NCBI GenBank assembly: GCA_023376005.1
Contig: CM042145.1
Span: 98,750,702-98,814,701 of the forward strand
Reading direction: 5' to 3'
Origin: Doryteuthis pealeii
Lineage: Eukaryota > Mollusca > Cephalopoda > Myopsida > Loliginidae
DNA length: 64,000 nt
Of this stretch, positions 1-11,345 are shown piece after piece. The position numbers were made by a program, and so were the translations under genes. Below the pieces are notes generated by a model that had not been told where the DNA came from, searched no databases, and saw only the letters and a program-made list of their open reading frames with translations. Numbering within the stretch: the stretch's first letter is position 1; each line of letters starts with the position of its first letter.

Positions 1-1190
1 TTGGTTTCGAAGTTGATCTTGTTTAAGGAAATTTGATTTATTTATAAATGTTTGATTATAATTATAACTATTTACTTCTTTTTTTCTTTTTTTACTGTTT
101 TTAGTAATTTGTGTTTCTGGACATAAAGAGATCATTTTGGTATTATAACCAAGTTGTAAATTGATCAGCCATTTTTTTACTACATTAGATTCTGTTCATT
201 TTTATAATCAAGTATATATTTTATTACTGTTTATGTATGATATATATTTTTTATGTTTGATTTTTAAAAAAAAAGGTAATTGCAATGGAACGTTGATAAT
301 ATAGTTACATTTGTAATCAAATATTTAAAAAGTGATCAAATTTTGGCATTAAATAACCCTTGAAGAACTGACATACAGTTAAACAAATAAACGAAACCAA
401 AGACTTGAATTGTTTTTAGCCATTAGTTTCTGGGTGTAAAATAATGGAATATTTTGATATCATAACAAAAATGTAAACCGATCCCCCATTTCTTGACTAC
501 ATTAGATGGTTGGTTGTTTTGTGGCATATCAACCATTTTGGGTCATTTAATGCCGAATCAAGTCATTTTCATAAACAAATGATTCAAGTTGTTTACAATA
601 CCTGCCTTTGCTTAAGTCATCACCCAATTAAGTATTAAACATTATACAGTGAGAACCGGTGCTTTCAGCGTGACTTGGCCGTAATGACTAAATTGGATTC
701 CATTTATTTTATAATCAAGTATATTTTAAAACTGTTTATGTATTATTGAAAAATGAATTGCAATAGAATATTGAAAATATCAATAGATATTTTTAACACA
801 GATGTAAACAAAGATTTCTTATCCGTTCGAGTATCAACAGATCTGAAATTTAAATAACTCAATATAAATCTAATCCACATAGTGAGTAATTTTAGATATT
901 GACCCTGTATTTTATACTTGCTTAAAGGCTGCTTGTTGTGTCTTATAAGCTTAATGCTATATTATATCCTATTTATAGAATTTATATAACTATTAATTGC
1001 AAATAAATATCTAAGAGCAATTGCATTAGAATTAGCATTTAATAGTTATCTCCCTTGAGAAACTATAATAATTGGGGTGAATGTGAACTTAGGCCATGAT
1101 AAAAGTTTACAAACTTATCCTAAATTATTTCCTTCCACTAGTTATTAGTGAAACAGATCACTAATTATTCTAGTAGTAACCACCCCAAGC
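1..1190. other. AT-rich intergenic sequence with faint RPT-A tails
   Basis: There is no gene-like reading frame here. Two degraded copies of the RPT-A tail are visible, one forward at about 340-400 ('ggcattaaataaccc') and one reverse at about 520-570. The rest is AT-rich sequence in which I recognise nothing. Confidence 0.5.
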
Positions 1191-1195
1191 AGAAT

Positions 1196-1422
1196 TTTAA
1201 CAGGTTTAAATTCAGATTTTTCCTTTTCCTGGTCTGGTTGCCTAACAAAGGTTAAAGGGCCAAGTCTGCCTTACTACTTACTCATAGCTGGAGGGAGAGT
1301 AGTTGCATTGATATCTTTCCCAAGAGTATTAGCGCTATGTGAACTGTAGCTTCGTCCAGGATTTGAACTCGGGTTGACGAGACAATTTCCTACGACTCTA
1401 ACCATTCGTTCCAGCGCCTCCA
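1196..1422 (-). mobile_element. SINE-B copy (tRNA-derived SINE)
   Basis: On the minus strand the head carries a B box ('gagttcaaatcctgg' in reverse complement, near 1360) and a damaged A box. The family body follows, ending in the segment that reads 'gaattcagacctgttaa' in better copies. At least ten related copies lie in the window, in both orientations. It is a pol III-type retroposon relic, with no coding capacity. Confidence 0.75.
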
Positions 1423-1924
1423 ACCGAAACCATACAAAACAGATGAAAAAGAAAGGAGTTAACGTTCTTTTCAATTAGGTACACGGCCATTCGAACGCTG
1501 GGTGCATTGCGAGATGAAGAAGGAAAAAAAACTCTTTCATTTGACCGTGCAAGTTTTACAGTGCATAATAGAGACGTCACTGGTGGGACGTGATGACTCT
1601 AGAGTTTTTCGGGAGTTCACTGAGGTCGCTTGAGTCGGGAAAAACAGACAGTGTCAATGAGTGGACGTCACTCGAGTGTCATTTGCACATGATAAATGAT
1701 GTAGTTCTATTCATTTCAAATCCCTGATCCTGGCCAATGCCAGTCTCTTGTTCTGTTTAATACCCGATATTTCTTATAGTCGGATGTGCTCAAACATTAA
1801 TACACACGTGTACGTATACACTGGTACACATTAGCAACTACAGAGGTTCTCTTTCCACCCGCACATAGTAATAGAAACCAATAAATGAAATCTACACATA
1901 ATGTAACATCTTTTACTAGGCTGG

Positions 1925-2325
1925 GTTTGTTGATTGGATGTTATGGCATGTCAACCCTTGTTGGGTTATTGTATGCCGAAGACGTTTTATTTTATTTATT
2001 CTTGATGGGTATTCAATTTTTTTTTACTTAAACTACATTTTTTAAACTAATTTTTTAAAACTAATTTTTCTATTTGACCCATAGATGTGACCTTAACAGG
2101 TACTATCACTCCGGGCCAGAGTGTACCAGGGAGTAATGGTGCTGAAGGAATACTCCACATTCCCCAGAGCTCCAGAATTAAAACTTCGCCATTAGATGCA
2201 GTTTAACGTCATACTCAGGACACTAAGACCCTCAGTCACCGCCTTCTAGCACATATATGTTAAAAAGGATTGGAGGTTTGCCATTAAGGCAATAGGGTCG
2301 GGACAGTTTTACTAGGGTGAGTCAA
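1925..2325 (-). mobile_element. RPT-A copy, reverse orientation
   Basis: The tail motif is at 1940-1985 in reverse ('ggcatgtcaacccttg'), followed by the 'accactccgg' and 'ccccagagctcc' blocks and the segment 'cagtttaacgtcatac'. The same block order recurs at 18.4, 32.0, 33.0, 52.9 and 61.9 kb. The mechanism is unknown. The tail shared with other element types suggests LINE-mobilised retroposition. Confidence 0.7.
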
Positions 2326-2429
2326 AAGTTTTGCAATATCCTTGTAACAAGAGGCATAATTCAGCAGCCCCGGACGATTTTGCCGAGGAGATCGTGAAGA
2401 AGAACAGTGAGATGCCGAATTCACCCGAT

Positions 2430-2610
2430 ACTCTCCATGAGTAGCGTAGCTTGCGGTAATGCGAAGAGATTACGGTATGTATGGCGCTCCACCTCAGACG
2501 CTAAACAATCTCCCTGGTCTAGCACTTGCGAATAGGGTATAGACTCCCTCGTTTTTCGGCTGATACCGACAATAGACCATTTCGCCGACTTTACTTTTAC
2601 TCATGTAAAA
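2430..2610 (+). mobile_element. SINE-C body, head lost
   Basis: The conserved body 'ggcgctccacctcagacgc' and the 3' end 'actttacttttactc' match full SINE-C copies at 12.3, 32.6 and 52.0 kb. The tRNA-like head is missing or unrecognisable here. Confidence 0.65.
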
Positions 2611-2944
2611 GTTATTCTCCAGTGACAATATCTACGTTCGGCTTCAGACGCGTTGGTGTCTAAAGTGAATTTATCCGCACGAAGTAAATTTGACAAAACG
2701 CATAAATTGATTCTTTTTTTTTTTAATGCCGTTAACAATTAATCAATCAATCAATCAACTAGGACCACCACTTCGGTGGGTTTTTTTTAAAACTTTCTGC
2801 GGGATGGATACGATCAGCTTATTTTAAACCCACCGATAGGACAGAAAAACAAGTTAAATTATCGGGCACTGTTTACAGACTTTCAGGTAGATGAAGCGGC
2901 CATGACTGATTATGTTGCATAATCCGTTATTACTTCAGGAGTTT

Positions 2945-3110
2945 TGTCCTGTATATGACGATGAACTGCATCTAATGGAGAGGTTCCGATTTGGAGCTTT
3001 GATGAGTGTGGAGTACCGCTTCATTACCTTGGTCCATTCTGACACGGAGTGGTAGTTCCTGTTAGGGTCCCATCATTGGGTAAAATAGAAAAATGGGTTT
3101 AAAAATTGTG
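2945..3110 (+). mobile_element. RPT-A 3' half, forward
   Basis: The blocks 'ctgcatctaatgg', 'ggagtaccgcttcatt' and 'agtggtagttcctgttag' occur in family order and are followed by 'gggtaaaatagaaaaa'. With the reverse copy at 1.9-2.3 kb it forms a loosely spaced inverted pair. Confidence 0.65.
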
Positions 3111-3625
3111 TTTAAGGAATTGTTTAAATGAAATAGTTTGAATACACATCAAGAATGATTACAATTTTACCAGTATACATTTTTATTCTTCTTCGGACTC
3201 ATTTCGGCCCACAAGCTCGTGGGGACAGAGAGATTAGAGACAGTGAGATCGACTCTCCGACGGGACAGTAAGCCCTACGAGACTACCCAAAACTGCTAGC
3301 TTCAAGGGAAAACCAAGCTTTGCCCCGAAGTCCGAATTCGGACTGCTTATATCGCATTGGCCCCGCCTACATCCGGCCGAATGCCTACGGCTATTCAACC
3401 CTTCCTTGACAGTAGATATCCTTGTGATCTTCGCCTGTAGGTCTTGATCGCAGAAAGTTCAATTTGCAATTGATTTCAGGACAATTGCCAAACAACCTTA
3501 AATGCGTTTTATATTGTTTCTCATTGGCCAATTTTACCGGAAGTGCCCGCTGATGTTGGGAAAGTTTTTTAAATGTGAGTTTGAATTTGGCGTACAACGG
3601 ATACCCAAGATATTCATGACACCTC

Positions 3626-3745
3626 ACGTAGTGTAATGGTTAGCAAACTAGATTAGCAAACCATCGTTAGTGAGTTCGATTCTCATTGGGCACACCATAC
3701 TTCAGGCCTTGTGCCACACCTAAGCTAAGCTTAGTAAATAACTAT
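3626..3745 (+). mobile_element. tRNA-derived SINE head, separate family
   Basis: 'gtgtaatggttagca' resembles a pol III A box and 'gagttcgattctcat' a B box, about 45 bases apart. No acceptor stem can be formed, so this is a tRNA-derived retroposon and not a tRNA gene. Similar heads lie at 12.6, 38.4 and 44.3 kb. Confidence 0.55.
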
Positions 3746-4090
3746 ACTCAAGATATTCCAACAATGATCAGACATACTCTCTACATACCTATCAGTTTAT
3801 TTATTCTGATGTCTATTTATATGTTTGTTGACCCTCTAAAGAATGTCTTTTATTTCCTTAACTAAAACTTAAACTTAAATCCACTGTCAATGTTCACAGA
3901 AGAAGTCTACAGGCAATATCTACAAAAAGGCCCCTTAAAACTTCTTCTTATTATTATTCTTATTCTTATTCTTCTTCTTCTTAAAAAACATTTTAAATAA
4001 ACTAAAAGACATTTTAAATAAAAATGACAATATCTGGAATCAGTTATTGGTGATGTCGATTCACTTTCCCATCATTTAAAAAACAACAAA

Positions 4091-4318
4091 AATAGAAGAG
4101 AACCCTACATCACCCATCATCATTTACTAGAGGGCACAGAATCCCCAATATGCACTACATGCCAAGAGAGATTGACAGTGAATCATATACTGTTAGAGAC
4201 TGCAGTCTTTGATCTAGTACGAACAAAATACTACCAAGCAAGTAATTTGAAAATACTTTTCACGAAAATCAGATCATCCAGGATTGTACATTTCCTAAAA
4301 GGAGTGGGATTGTACTAA
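4091..4318 (+). pseudogene. C-terminal end of a non-LTR retrotransposon polyprotein
   Basis: An open frame of 75 codons ends at TAA (4316-4318). It reads through a CxxC motif (ICTTCQERLTVNHILL) into a tail ending in FLKGVGLY. Reverse transcriptase polyproteins of Jockey/I/CR1-type LINEs commonly end this way: an RNase H-like region, a short CxxC...H motif, then 'FLK-x-I-x-LY'. There is no start and no RT core upstream, so it is a 5'-truncated insertion. Clade assignment is uncertain without a database search. The frame has no internal stop, so the fragment may be fairly young. Confidence 0.6.
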
Positions 4319-4395
4319 AAAATATGAGTAATTGAATAATAGTTAAAATCTATACATATATACATTTGTTTTCTACCAAACTATCGCTAGGAATC

Positions 4396-4460
4396 CTTAA
4401 ACTTAGTTGGTATTAAATGACCCACTGAGGTTGATATGCTGTAAAACAAACCAAACCAAA
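4396..4460 (+). mobile_element. RPT-A tail fragment
   Basis: It contains 'ggtattaaatgacccactg' followed by 'gttgatatgctgtaaaac' and a (ccaaa)n-like end. Only the tail is present. Tails alone also occur at 19.0, 22.0, 34.8, 44.6 and 54.2 kb. Confidence 0.6.
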
Positions 4461-5702
4461 CTATCAAAAATATTTCCCATTCGAACTTGTTCTCGACTTT
4501 GAAATTTTTTATCCACCATTTTTGTGTGCTTTTTACACTCCTTTCACTTGTTCCACAATGCAATTGTTTACCACATTCCATTTCTCTCATTGTTTGATTA
4601 ATTGACTGATTGATTTTAATAGCAAATCAACCTGTTGTAGAATTTCGTATCTGCTGATCAGAATTCAACTCTATTGCAGGTTGAATGTGCACTGAACATC
4701 AGAGTATTAGTAGATGGTTTATAAATAGGTTTTGGCTGTTCCGTTATGTAGAAAAAGACAATGGTTTATTTTCACCCATTACACAATATAAACAATGTCA
4801 CAGAAAACAAAACAAAACAAAAAAACAAATAGAACGTAATGCTGGTTGTTGTAGTAATGTGTGTAGGATGATCACTAATTAGATCTGAGCCTATTCTAGT
4901 AGTGACCATCTCAGTTGTTGTTTTGTTATTTTTTGTTTATTTTTACATGGTTTGAAATTACTTTGAAATGTACTTTTACCAAGCTTATTCCCTGGACTCT
5001 GATTGGCTGCTGGTTGTCAGTGAAGCCATTTTGATCCATAAATACCCAACACATGGCTCTATTCTGGTAGTTAGTACAGGGCCTGTACTCAGTTAGAGCA
5101 TGTCCCGTTTTTGTCTGGTAACTAGACGCTGGTTTACAGCGTTACTGTGAAGTTGAGTATAATATGTTGATTCCAAACCATGATAGGGTTATTTTTGCCT
5201 AGAGGTTAGGGAATTACAATAATTGTTTGGTATAATGTTGCACCCCTCGTATTGGAGTCGTCCTGGCGAATATAGATCGCCATACTACTGTGCTCAGAAG
5301 AATTGGATGAAGCGAAACAGTTACCCAATTCTATTACCTAGCATAATAATATTACAATTTATTCAATTCTATTTTGCTTAACATTTTTGATAACAGTTTA
5401 TTTACTTTGCGTCGATAAACCCCTTCTCTTTCTCGTATGTAGCTTTTCTGCCTCTAAAGAACTTATAAAACTGCAAAGAGAACTATGCCATCAACTTATA
5501 CCAAAAATATAAACACAAACCTAATCAATATCATACAAAAGTAATCCTTCAACATGATCCCCTACAATTATAACGCATCGTTAAAATTGTTAACTGTAAA
5601 AATGCAAATATCAATGTACAATATGTATCATTTCCTAACCACTAAATAACCCTTGACGGATCCATTTGACAAATATTTCCCTTCTTCAGTAGAAGACGTT
5701 TA

Positions 5703-5708
<6 letters not shown>

Positions 5709-5766
<58 letters not shown>
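5709..5766. repeat. (TA)n microsatellite
   Basis: An uninterrupted TA dinucleotide tract of about 58 bases. Immediately upstream (5660-5700) lies a sequence that reads CTGAAGA on the minus strand, faintly like the ribozyme-like cores seen elsewhere but with no helix. Confidence 0.9.
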
Positions 5767-5768
<2 letters not shown>

Positions 5769-6078
5769 AGATTATAAACTTTTGTGAAATATGTGCAGTG
5801 AACAAGCCAAGATCCTAAAACCGGGAAGGTATTAAGATCTATCCAGCCATCCGAGAGAATCGCGCTGGACTTGAAAGGATCGCTCCCATTGAAATCACAA
5901 AATAAATAAATTCGCGTTTTCCCTTTGCGATACGTTTCTCCGGTGTATCCCACACAACAGTGAAACAAGCGCTTTGATTGCTCATTGCCGTCTTGCGCTT
6001 ACCAGCTTACATTGCTCAGACCTAGCGGTATTTTTTATATCTAAACATGTGCGACAATTCCTTCAAGAACAGGAAATG

Positions 6079-6540
6079 GCATGAAGCAGGACAAATCCAT
6101 ATAACCCGCAGGGTAACGGGCAGTGTGAGAGATAAAACGGTATCATATATAAGCCTATTCAATTCATAGCTGCCAATAAGGTGATATCACGAAAATTGGG
6201 AACAAGTTCTCCCAGAAGCCCTATACACGATCAGGATGCTATGTACAGCTAAAAACATGACCATTCATGAAAGGTTCCCATCGTTTCCGAGAAGAAGCGT
6301 GACTGGCACTTCTCTATTTTCCTGGCTTTCAAAACCGGGAGAAATATTACTAAAACGATTCGTGCGACAAAACAAAGATCCGATAATGGACCAAGTGGAG
6401 CCAACTCCCCGGTATATGCGTATTCGAAATCCAGGCGGGGGAGAAATATACAGTCTCGCTAAGACAATTGGCAATGACAACGGACGGATCAGGACACTTG
6501 AGCCTAAAGGAAGGAAAATCCGTGAGTTGTCTATGGGACT
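6079..6540 (+). pseudogene. Ty3/gypsy LTR retrotransposon integrase relic
   Basis: Two frames together match the end of an integrase core domain and its C-terminal extension. One frame contains NPQGNGQCER just before a stop at 6133. That is the conserved segment around the catalytic glutamate neighbourhood in Ty3/gypsy integrases. The second frame, open from 6236, carries the downstream block with TGTSLFSWL. A frameshift separates them near 6190. No gag, protease, RT or LTR was found next to it, and the coding tail runs directly into the tandem repeat at 6.6 kb. It is a dead fragment of an endogenous retroelement that would have joined cDNA to host DNA. Confidence 0.7.
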
Positions 6541-6605
6541 TTCGAGTGGCCCTGAAGAGAGTGAATCATGGGCATCATGGTCCGCACAAGAAGATAACCT
6601 ATACA

Positions 6606-6995
6606 GAATTATAATGACCCAACTGAAGGCAGTGTCAGTTGAAGACTTCCATGCCTTTTTTATTACACATTGTAAGGTAGGTTGTAAAGGATTATGATGA
6701 CCCAACTGAAGACAGTGTCTGTCGAAGACTTCCATGCCTTTTTCATTACACAAACTGTGTAAGACAAGCTGTACAGAATTACGATGAACCAACTGAAGGC
6801 AGTGTCAGTTGAAGACTTACATGTCTCTTTTATTACACAAACTGTGTAAGGCAACCCTGTACAAGATTATGATAAACCAACTGAAGGCAGCGTCTGTTGA
6901 AGACTTCCATGCTTTTTTTATTACATAGACTGTGTAAGTCAACCTGTACTGAAGGCAGTGTCAGTTGAAGACTTCCATTACTTTTTTCATTACGC
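6606..6995 (+). repeat. Tandem repeat, about 87-bp unit, nearly five copies
   Basis: Successive units start near 6606, 6688, 6776, 6863 and 6950. Each contains 'accaactgaaggcagtgtc' and 'gaagacttccatgcc' with substitutions. The spacing is 82-88 bases. The short ORFs across it on both strands reflect the repeat and not a protein. Confidence 0.8.
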
Positions 6996-7324
6996 TGTCG
7001 CATTACTTAATAGACCAGACTTGTTTATTATTGCAGTTGTTTTTAATGCTCGTTTAGATTACGCCTCCGTGTATTGGCTGTTTCCGCCATTTTCGCTATT
7101 CACTCGACTCCCTTAAATAGCCAAGGGCTGATATGGTCGTCGTTGTTCGAAATAGGCACCCAAATGCGAAGCGAATAACTAACGACAGGAAAGACTCCAG
7201 CAAAACAGAAATGATGAATCTTTCAGATCTACGCCTTCGCATAAGAGACAGACAAACAAGCCAAAATACTGATATTACCCGAGCTAATTGGCGAAAGGAA
7301 AAATACGAAGGGCTGATGATAATC

Positions 7325-7425
7325 ACGTACACACACACGTGCGTGTGCATGCATTCACACACATACACACACACACACACACATGCGCGCATTCACACAC
7401 ACATATGCCCACACATAGGCGTGCA
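7325..7425. repeat. (CA)n-rich microsatellite
   Basis: Interrupted CA/CACG tract, 'cacacacacatgcgcgc' and similar. Confidence 0.85.
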
Positions 7426-8211
7426 TTAATGCTCGATGACGCATACGTATGCACACACTGAGATATTTTTTTACACATGCAGATTTATACTGGGGCGGAC
7501 TGAGCTGTCAAACAATCGTGCAGTGCCTAAGAACACAAAACAATAAGCGAAACCCAAAACGTACATCAAAAACAGAGTTTTTGCTTCTTATTTAATCGTT
7601 GTACGTCAGGGGTTCCCGTTATTTTAATTATATTTAATTATATTTCACATCTACACTATAATTACGAATGATAAGATGAAAATAAAATATACATAACATT
7701 TATTGAATTATTTACTTACTAACACCTTTTGATAATAACGTAACGTTTTTTTGTTTTTTATTTCAATTTAAAGTGAACAGTAATAAACATTAAGAACATT
7801 GACAGATATCCCGTATGAATTTGAATTAATAACTAAACAACAAGATCAGTTAAAACATATATATGAATAACACTATATCTAATGAATTTATAATTCTAAT
7901 GATAACTAAGGATAATTATGCTTATGAATTCAATTTGAGTGATATTTAAATCTACATTGAATTTATACATTAAATATTAAAATCAATTATACATTAAAAT
8001 TATACTTTATGAATGTTAAAATATATCAAATGACAACAAATTTACACTATATTCATAAAATTATGCATCGAAATTTGAATCGAATTTATTATGAAATTTA
8101 CTATTCAGGTTTACATTAGGATTAAGGGAGTAAAATGAGAAAATTAATCCGATAGTATATGGAGAAAATGTACAACAAACACGAGATGTTACAATGGATG
8201 AAAATTTATTA

Positions 8212-8257
8212 GTCGATATTCGAACATTTCGGTTTATAAAGAAACCTTCTTCGGGAC
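8212..8257 (-). ncRNA. Hammerhead-ribozyme-like fold, degenerate
   Basis: Read on the minus strand: helix I GUC (8255-8257) with GAC (8212-8214); core CCGAAGA in place of CUGAAGA; one extra A; helix II GGUUU (8242-8246) with AAACC (8231-8235); GAAA; helix III AUGU with AUAU around loop UCGA; and a C at the expected cleavage position (8215). The U4-to-C change and the extra base make activity unlikely. It could be chance pairing, but the element order matches the cleaner copies at 25.0 and 26.1 kb. Confidence 0.4.
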
Positions 8258-8697
8258 AATAAAACTATTCAAGGAGAAAAAGGGATTTATGTAGTTAGGA
8301 AGATGATGGATGTTTTGAATGTATTGAGTTTGGAAAATGTGTAGAAAAGGTTCGTTGCCGTTCGTTGATTAGCGTTCATAAGTGAATCTTAATGACGTGA
8401 TTCATTAAAATTAAGATAATTGATTCGTTAAAATTAAGATAAATGATTCATTAAAATTAAGATAAATTAAAACAAATTACGATGAATATTAATATTAAAA
8501 ACTGTAAGACTAAGAAATACGTTAGAGAAATCCGTTTTACGGAGATTCGAAAAAACACGTCATATCTCTATGAAGAAACGCTCAGGTGTACGATAAAACT
8601 GCAAAAGGGTTTGATACCAAGAAATCTTTTAATGTAGTTTTTACTTCTCCAGAAAAAAAGTGTCCAGAATTTTGAAAAAATGGCAGTTGCTGGGTGG

Positions 8698-9055
8698 GAG
8701 ATCAGAATAAGAGCACTTTACAGTAGAGATCCCTTGTTTTAAACAGAGCCCAATCTTTAGTGAAGAAATCTTTGGTTGTTCCTTGGTGTTCTTTAGTGTT
8801 AGGTGTGATCCTTTGGTTGTTCCTCAGTGATGGGTAAAATCCTTACGTTGTGCATAGTCGTTGGTTGCAGACCCGTTCCTCAATGTCGAATAACGTGCAA
8901 ATGAACGGTTTAAATATCGGCGATTAAATAGTTAACTAACCATGTATTCGAGCTGTTGAATGGCTGAGTTTAATCCATGTGACAGCGCCGAGTCTAAAAG
9001 TTTAAGTGGTAGTTTCCAGCACAACTTATATACCAGAATAATCCAACTTGCGGAA
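8698..9055 (-). mobile_element. LTR-like repeat, left arm of inverted pair
   Basis: It is the reverse complement of 10667-11010 over about 350 bases at high identity, including 'cagacccgttcctcaatgtc' and 'gtggtagtttccagcac'. In the orientation of the right arm the repeat begins TGTTGGATTATTCTGG, as LTRs begin with TG. No coding retroelement parts lie between the arms. Confidence 0.6.
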
Positions 9056-9179
9056 AAGTCTCATATCCAACGTAAGTGAGTTTATGCAGTGTCATCCTGG
9101 CAACATGTAGCCGAGCATTAACATGAAGTATAATGATGATCAAGCTTGAACTCAAGCAAAAGATGTAAATGCATCAATT

Positions 9180-9202
9180 CTTTTTTTTTTTTTTTTTTTT
9201 TT
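9180..9202 (+). repeat. Poly-T run
   Basis: An uninterrupted T run of more than 20 bases, compatible with the poly-A end of a minus-strand retroposon. Confidence 0.8.
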
Positions 9203-9297
9203 CCTTTTCATGATCTTCAAAATCAGATTCTGAACGAAGTGATAAAAATTAACAAAGACGACATTTTCATCATTGGGAATGGGAATTTTTTATACAA

Positions 9298-9662
9298 AGG
9301 GCCGGTTTATCTCAGTCGGTAGAGCGTCCAGCTAGGATTCACTAGGTTCCTGGTTCGACATCGGTCTTCGCCAACTCAACGTATGAGTAGCACAGAGATA
9401 TGTGTGAAAATATGATCCCTGAACATCTATGCATTTCAACCATCGATTATGCATTTCAGTCCTCAGTCGGTAGAGTGTTCGGCAGGGAACCTCAAGCTAG
9501 CACAGGGATCTGTGTGTTAAAGTGAGGAGCTGATGGTAGGTGTGGCGCCCCACCTCAGATGCTAAAATTATCTCCTTGGTCTAGCGCTAGTGAAAAGGGA
9601 ATAGACTCTCTCGCTGTATGGCTCATACCGACTTTAGGCCACGCAGACAACTTTACTTACTA
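9298..9662 (+). mobile_element. SINE-C copy with internal partial duplication
   Basis: The head 'ctcagtcggtagagcgtcc' and B box-like 'ggttcctggttcgaca' start the copy. After about 160 bases a second 'cctcagtcggtagagtgttc' appears at about 9460, then the normal body ('aggagctgatggtaggtgtg') and end. This is best read as two overlapping SINE-C insertions or a partial duplication. Confidence 0.7.
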
Positions 9663-9699
9663 CTACTATTAATTATTTTTTTAGAACAGAATCTAAACA

Positions 9700-10052
9700 T
9701 GAATTTGATTTTTCAGACTGTTGTCCTCATCTTTATTGTGGTATGTAAAAACACAACTTTTAGGCCTTCTTCGGGTGTTCCCTGTCTATCCGAGGATAAC
9801 AATGACCCAACCTGGGAAATCATTTTGAATAGTTTGACTGTTGATCAAACAAGGCGTCCAAGAACTTTTGAAGATATCATACAAATAATGACGTCACAAG
9901 AAGCGTCACGATCATTAAAAAATTATCATTTGAATGAGATCTTCAAAAGTTCTTCGACGCCCTGTTTGATCAACAGTACAACTATTCAAAATGAAAGTTG
10001 GTTTTAGAGACTACAATAAAGATGAGGACAACAGTCCGAAAAATCAAAATAA
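9700..10052. mobile_element. Foldback element with nested inverted repeats
   Basis: The outer arms are about 35 bases: 'gttgtcctcatctttattgt' near 9720-9740 and its complement near 10015-10035. Inner arms of about 60 bases ('actgttgatcaaacaaggcg' near 9838 and its complement near 9955-9975) flank a short centre containing TGACGTCA-like sequence. The 129-codon ORF through it follows from the palindrome and resembles no protein I know. The outer end sequence also starts the repeats at 34.07 and 40.5 kb. Confidence 0.65.
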
Positions 10053-10253
10053 TACACATCAAGCCTAATCTAAAACAAATCAGTCAAATAGAAGCTAAGC
10101 AGTATATACTTAAATCGGACATTATTTTCTGAATATTCTAATACAAATTCGACTATAGTCGACTGCAGCAATAAAAAGACTAATAAGCTTTTAAAAAAAA
10201 TAATCATCTTTTTTTAACTGCTCATCATAATTCCCGAGTTTGTAATCTAACTC

Positions 10254-10400
10254 AGGTATGTCAAACCAGCAGCCCGCGGGCCGCATCCGGCCCTCAGCAA
10301 ACACAGGTGCGGCCCGCACGCAGACTGCGCTCTCATATGGTGCTTTTACAGTATCAAAGTATCCAAAAATTCCTGGGTGAAAACGGTAGTTTATTTTCAT
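10254..10400 (+). mobile_element. hAT-like transposon terminal fragment
   Basis: The sharply GC-rich segment 'gtcaaaccagcagcccgcgg' followed by 'gccgcatccggccc' resembles the terminal region of many animal hAT elements and MITEs ('gtcaaact-cgcggcccgcgg'). No transposase or partner end was found. Confidence 0.5.
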
Positions 10401-10666
10401 TAGGGCAATGTGTTGTTAAGAAACAGAGTTCTTTTATCAACGCATAGTCTCTCACCCCTTCCTTCTAGTTACGGAAGGAGGAGGCTAACATTCAATGAAA
10501 GAGAGTGAGTCTTTCCTCTTGCCTTCTTGCTTAGATATGTATTCATTAGCATTTATTTGATAATAAAGAAATTAATGACAACAATTATCACTTTGTTCTG
10601 TTAATGTAGTGGAAGGATATAAAGACTTATTTGTCATATGCACCCCTCGTGACACACATATATATG

Positions 10667-11010
10667 TTGGATTATTCTGGTATATAAGTTGTGCTGGAAA
10701 CTACCACTTAAATTTATAGACTCGGCGCGGTCACGTGGATTAAACTCAGCCACTCAACAGCTCGAATACGGGGTTAGTTAACAATCTAATCGCCGATATT
10801 GAAACCGTTCATTTGCACGTTATACGACATTGAGGAACGGGTCTGCAACCAACGACTATGCACAACGTAAGGATTTTACCCAACACTGAGGAACAACCAA
10901 AGGATTATACCTAACACTATAGAACACCAAGGAACAACCAAAGATTTCTTCACTAAAGATTGCGCTCTGTTTAACACAAGGGATCTCTACTATAAAGTGC
11001 TCTTACTTGA
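10667..11010 (+). mobile_element. LTR-like repeat, right arm of inverted pair
   Basis: It starts TGTTGGATTATTCTGG and pairs with 8698-9055. It contains 'gtatataagttgtgc' early and 'ctactataaagtgctc' late, both possible TATA-like sites. It may be one of two solo LTRs in opposite orientation or one long TIR of a roughly 2.3-kb element. Confidence 0.6.
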
Positions 11011-11345
11011 AGCCTAAAAATGGCCCCAAAAATCGTACCAAAATTCCGGCTCTCATTACATACATAGTTAGTCCATGCGACTCTACGGGTCTACTCAGTT
11101 TAACATGCCTGATATAACTAGTATGCTATCACTTTTTATACGAATAGAATTGCTATTATTATTCGAAATGAATTGCGCAATTGACTACTTGAGCGATTAT
11201 GTAAACAATGTTATTGTGTTCGGAGATAGGAAGTGGGGTGGGGAGGTTGTCTGCATTGATTTTCTTCTCTCTGCACCATCAGATGGCAAAACATGCATTT
11301 TAAGATGCATTCAAATGCAATGGTAGCTTGACTTAAGAGTTTAAG

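Noticed and set aside
6236..6792. A 153-codon plus ORF and an overlapping 175-codon minus ORF as a sense/antisense gene pair
   Set aside because: The plus frame matches integrase and then runs into the tandem repeat. The minus frame is its shadow.
10191..10400. 69-codon minus ORF in the GC-rich segment as a gene
   Set aside because: It overlaps the hAT-like terminal sequence and has no support beyond base composition.
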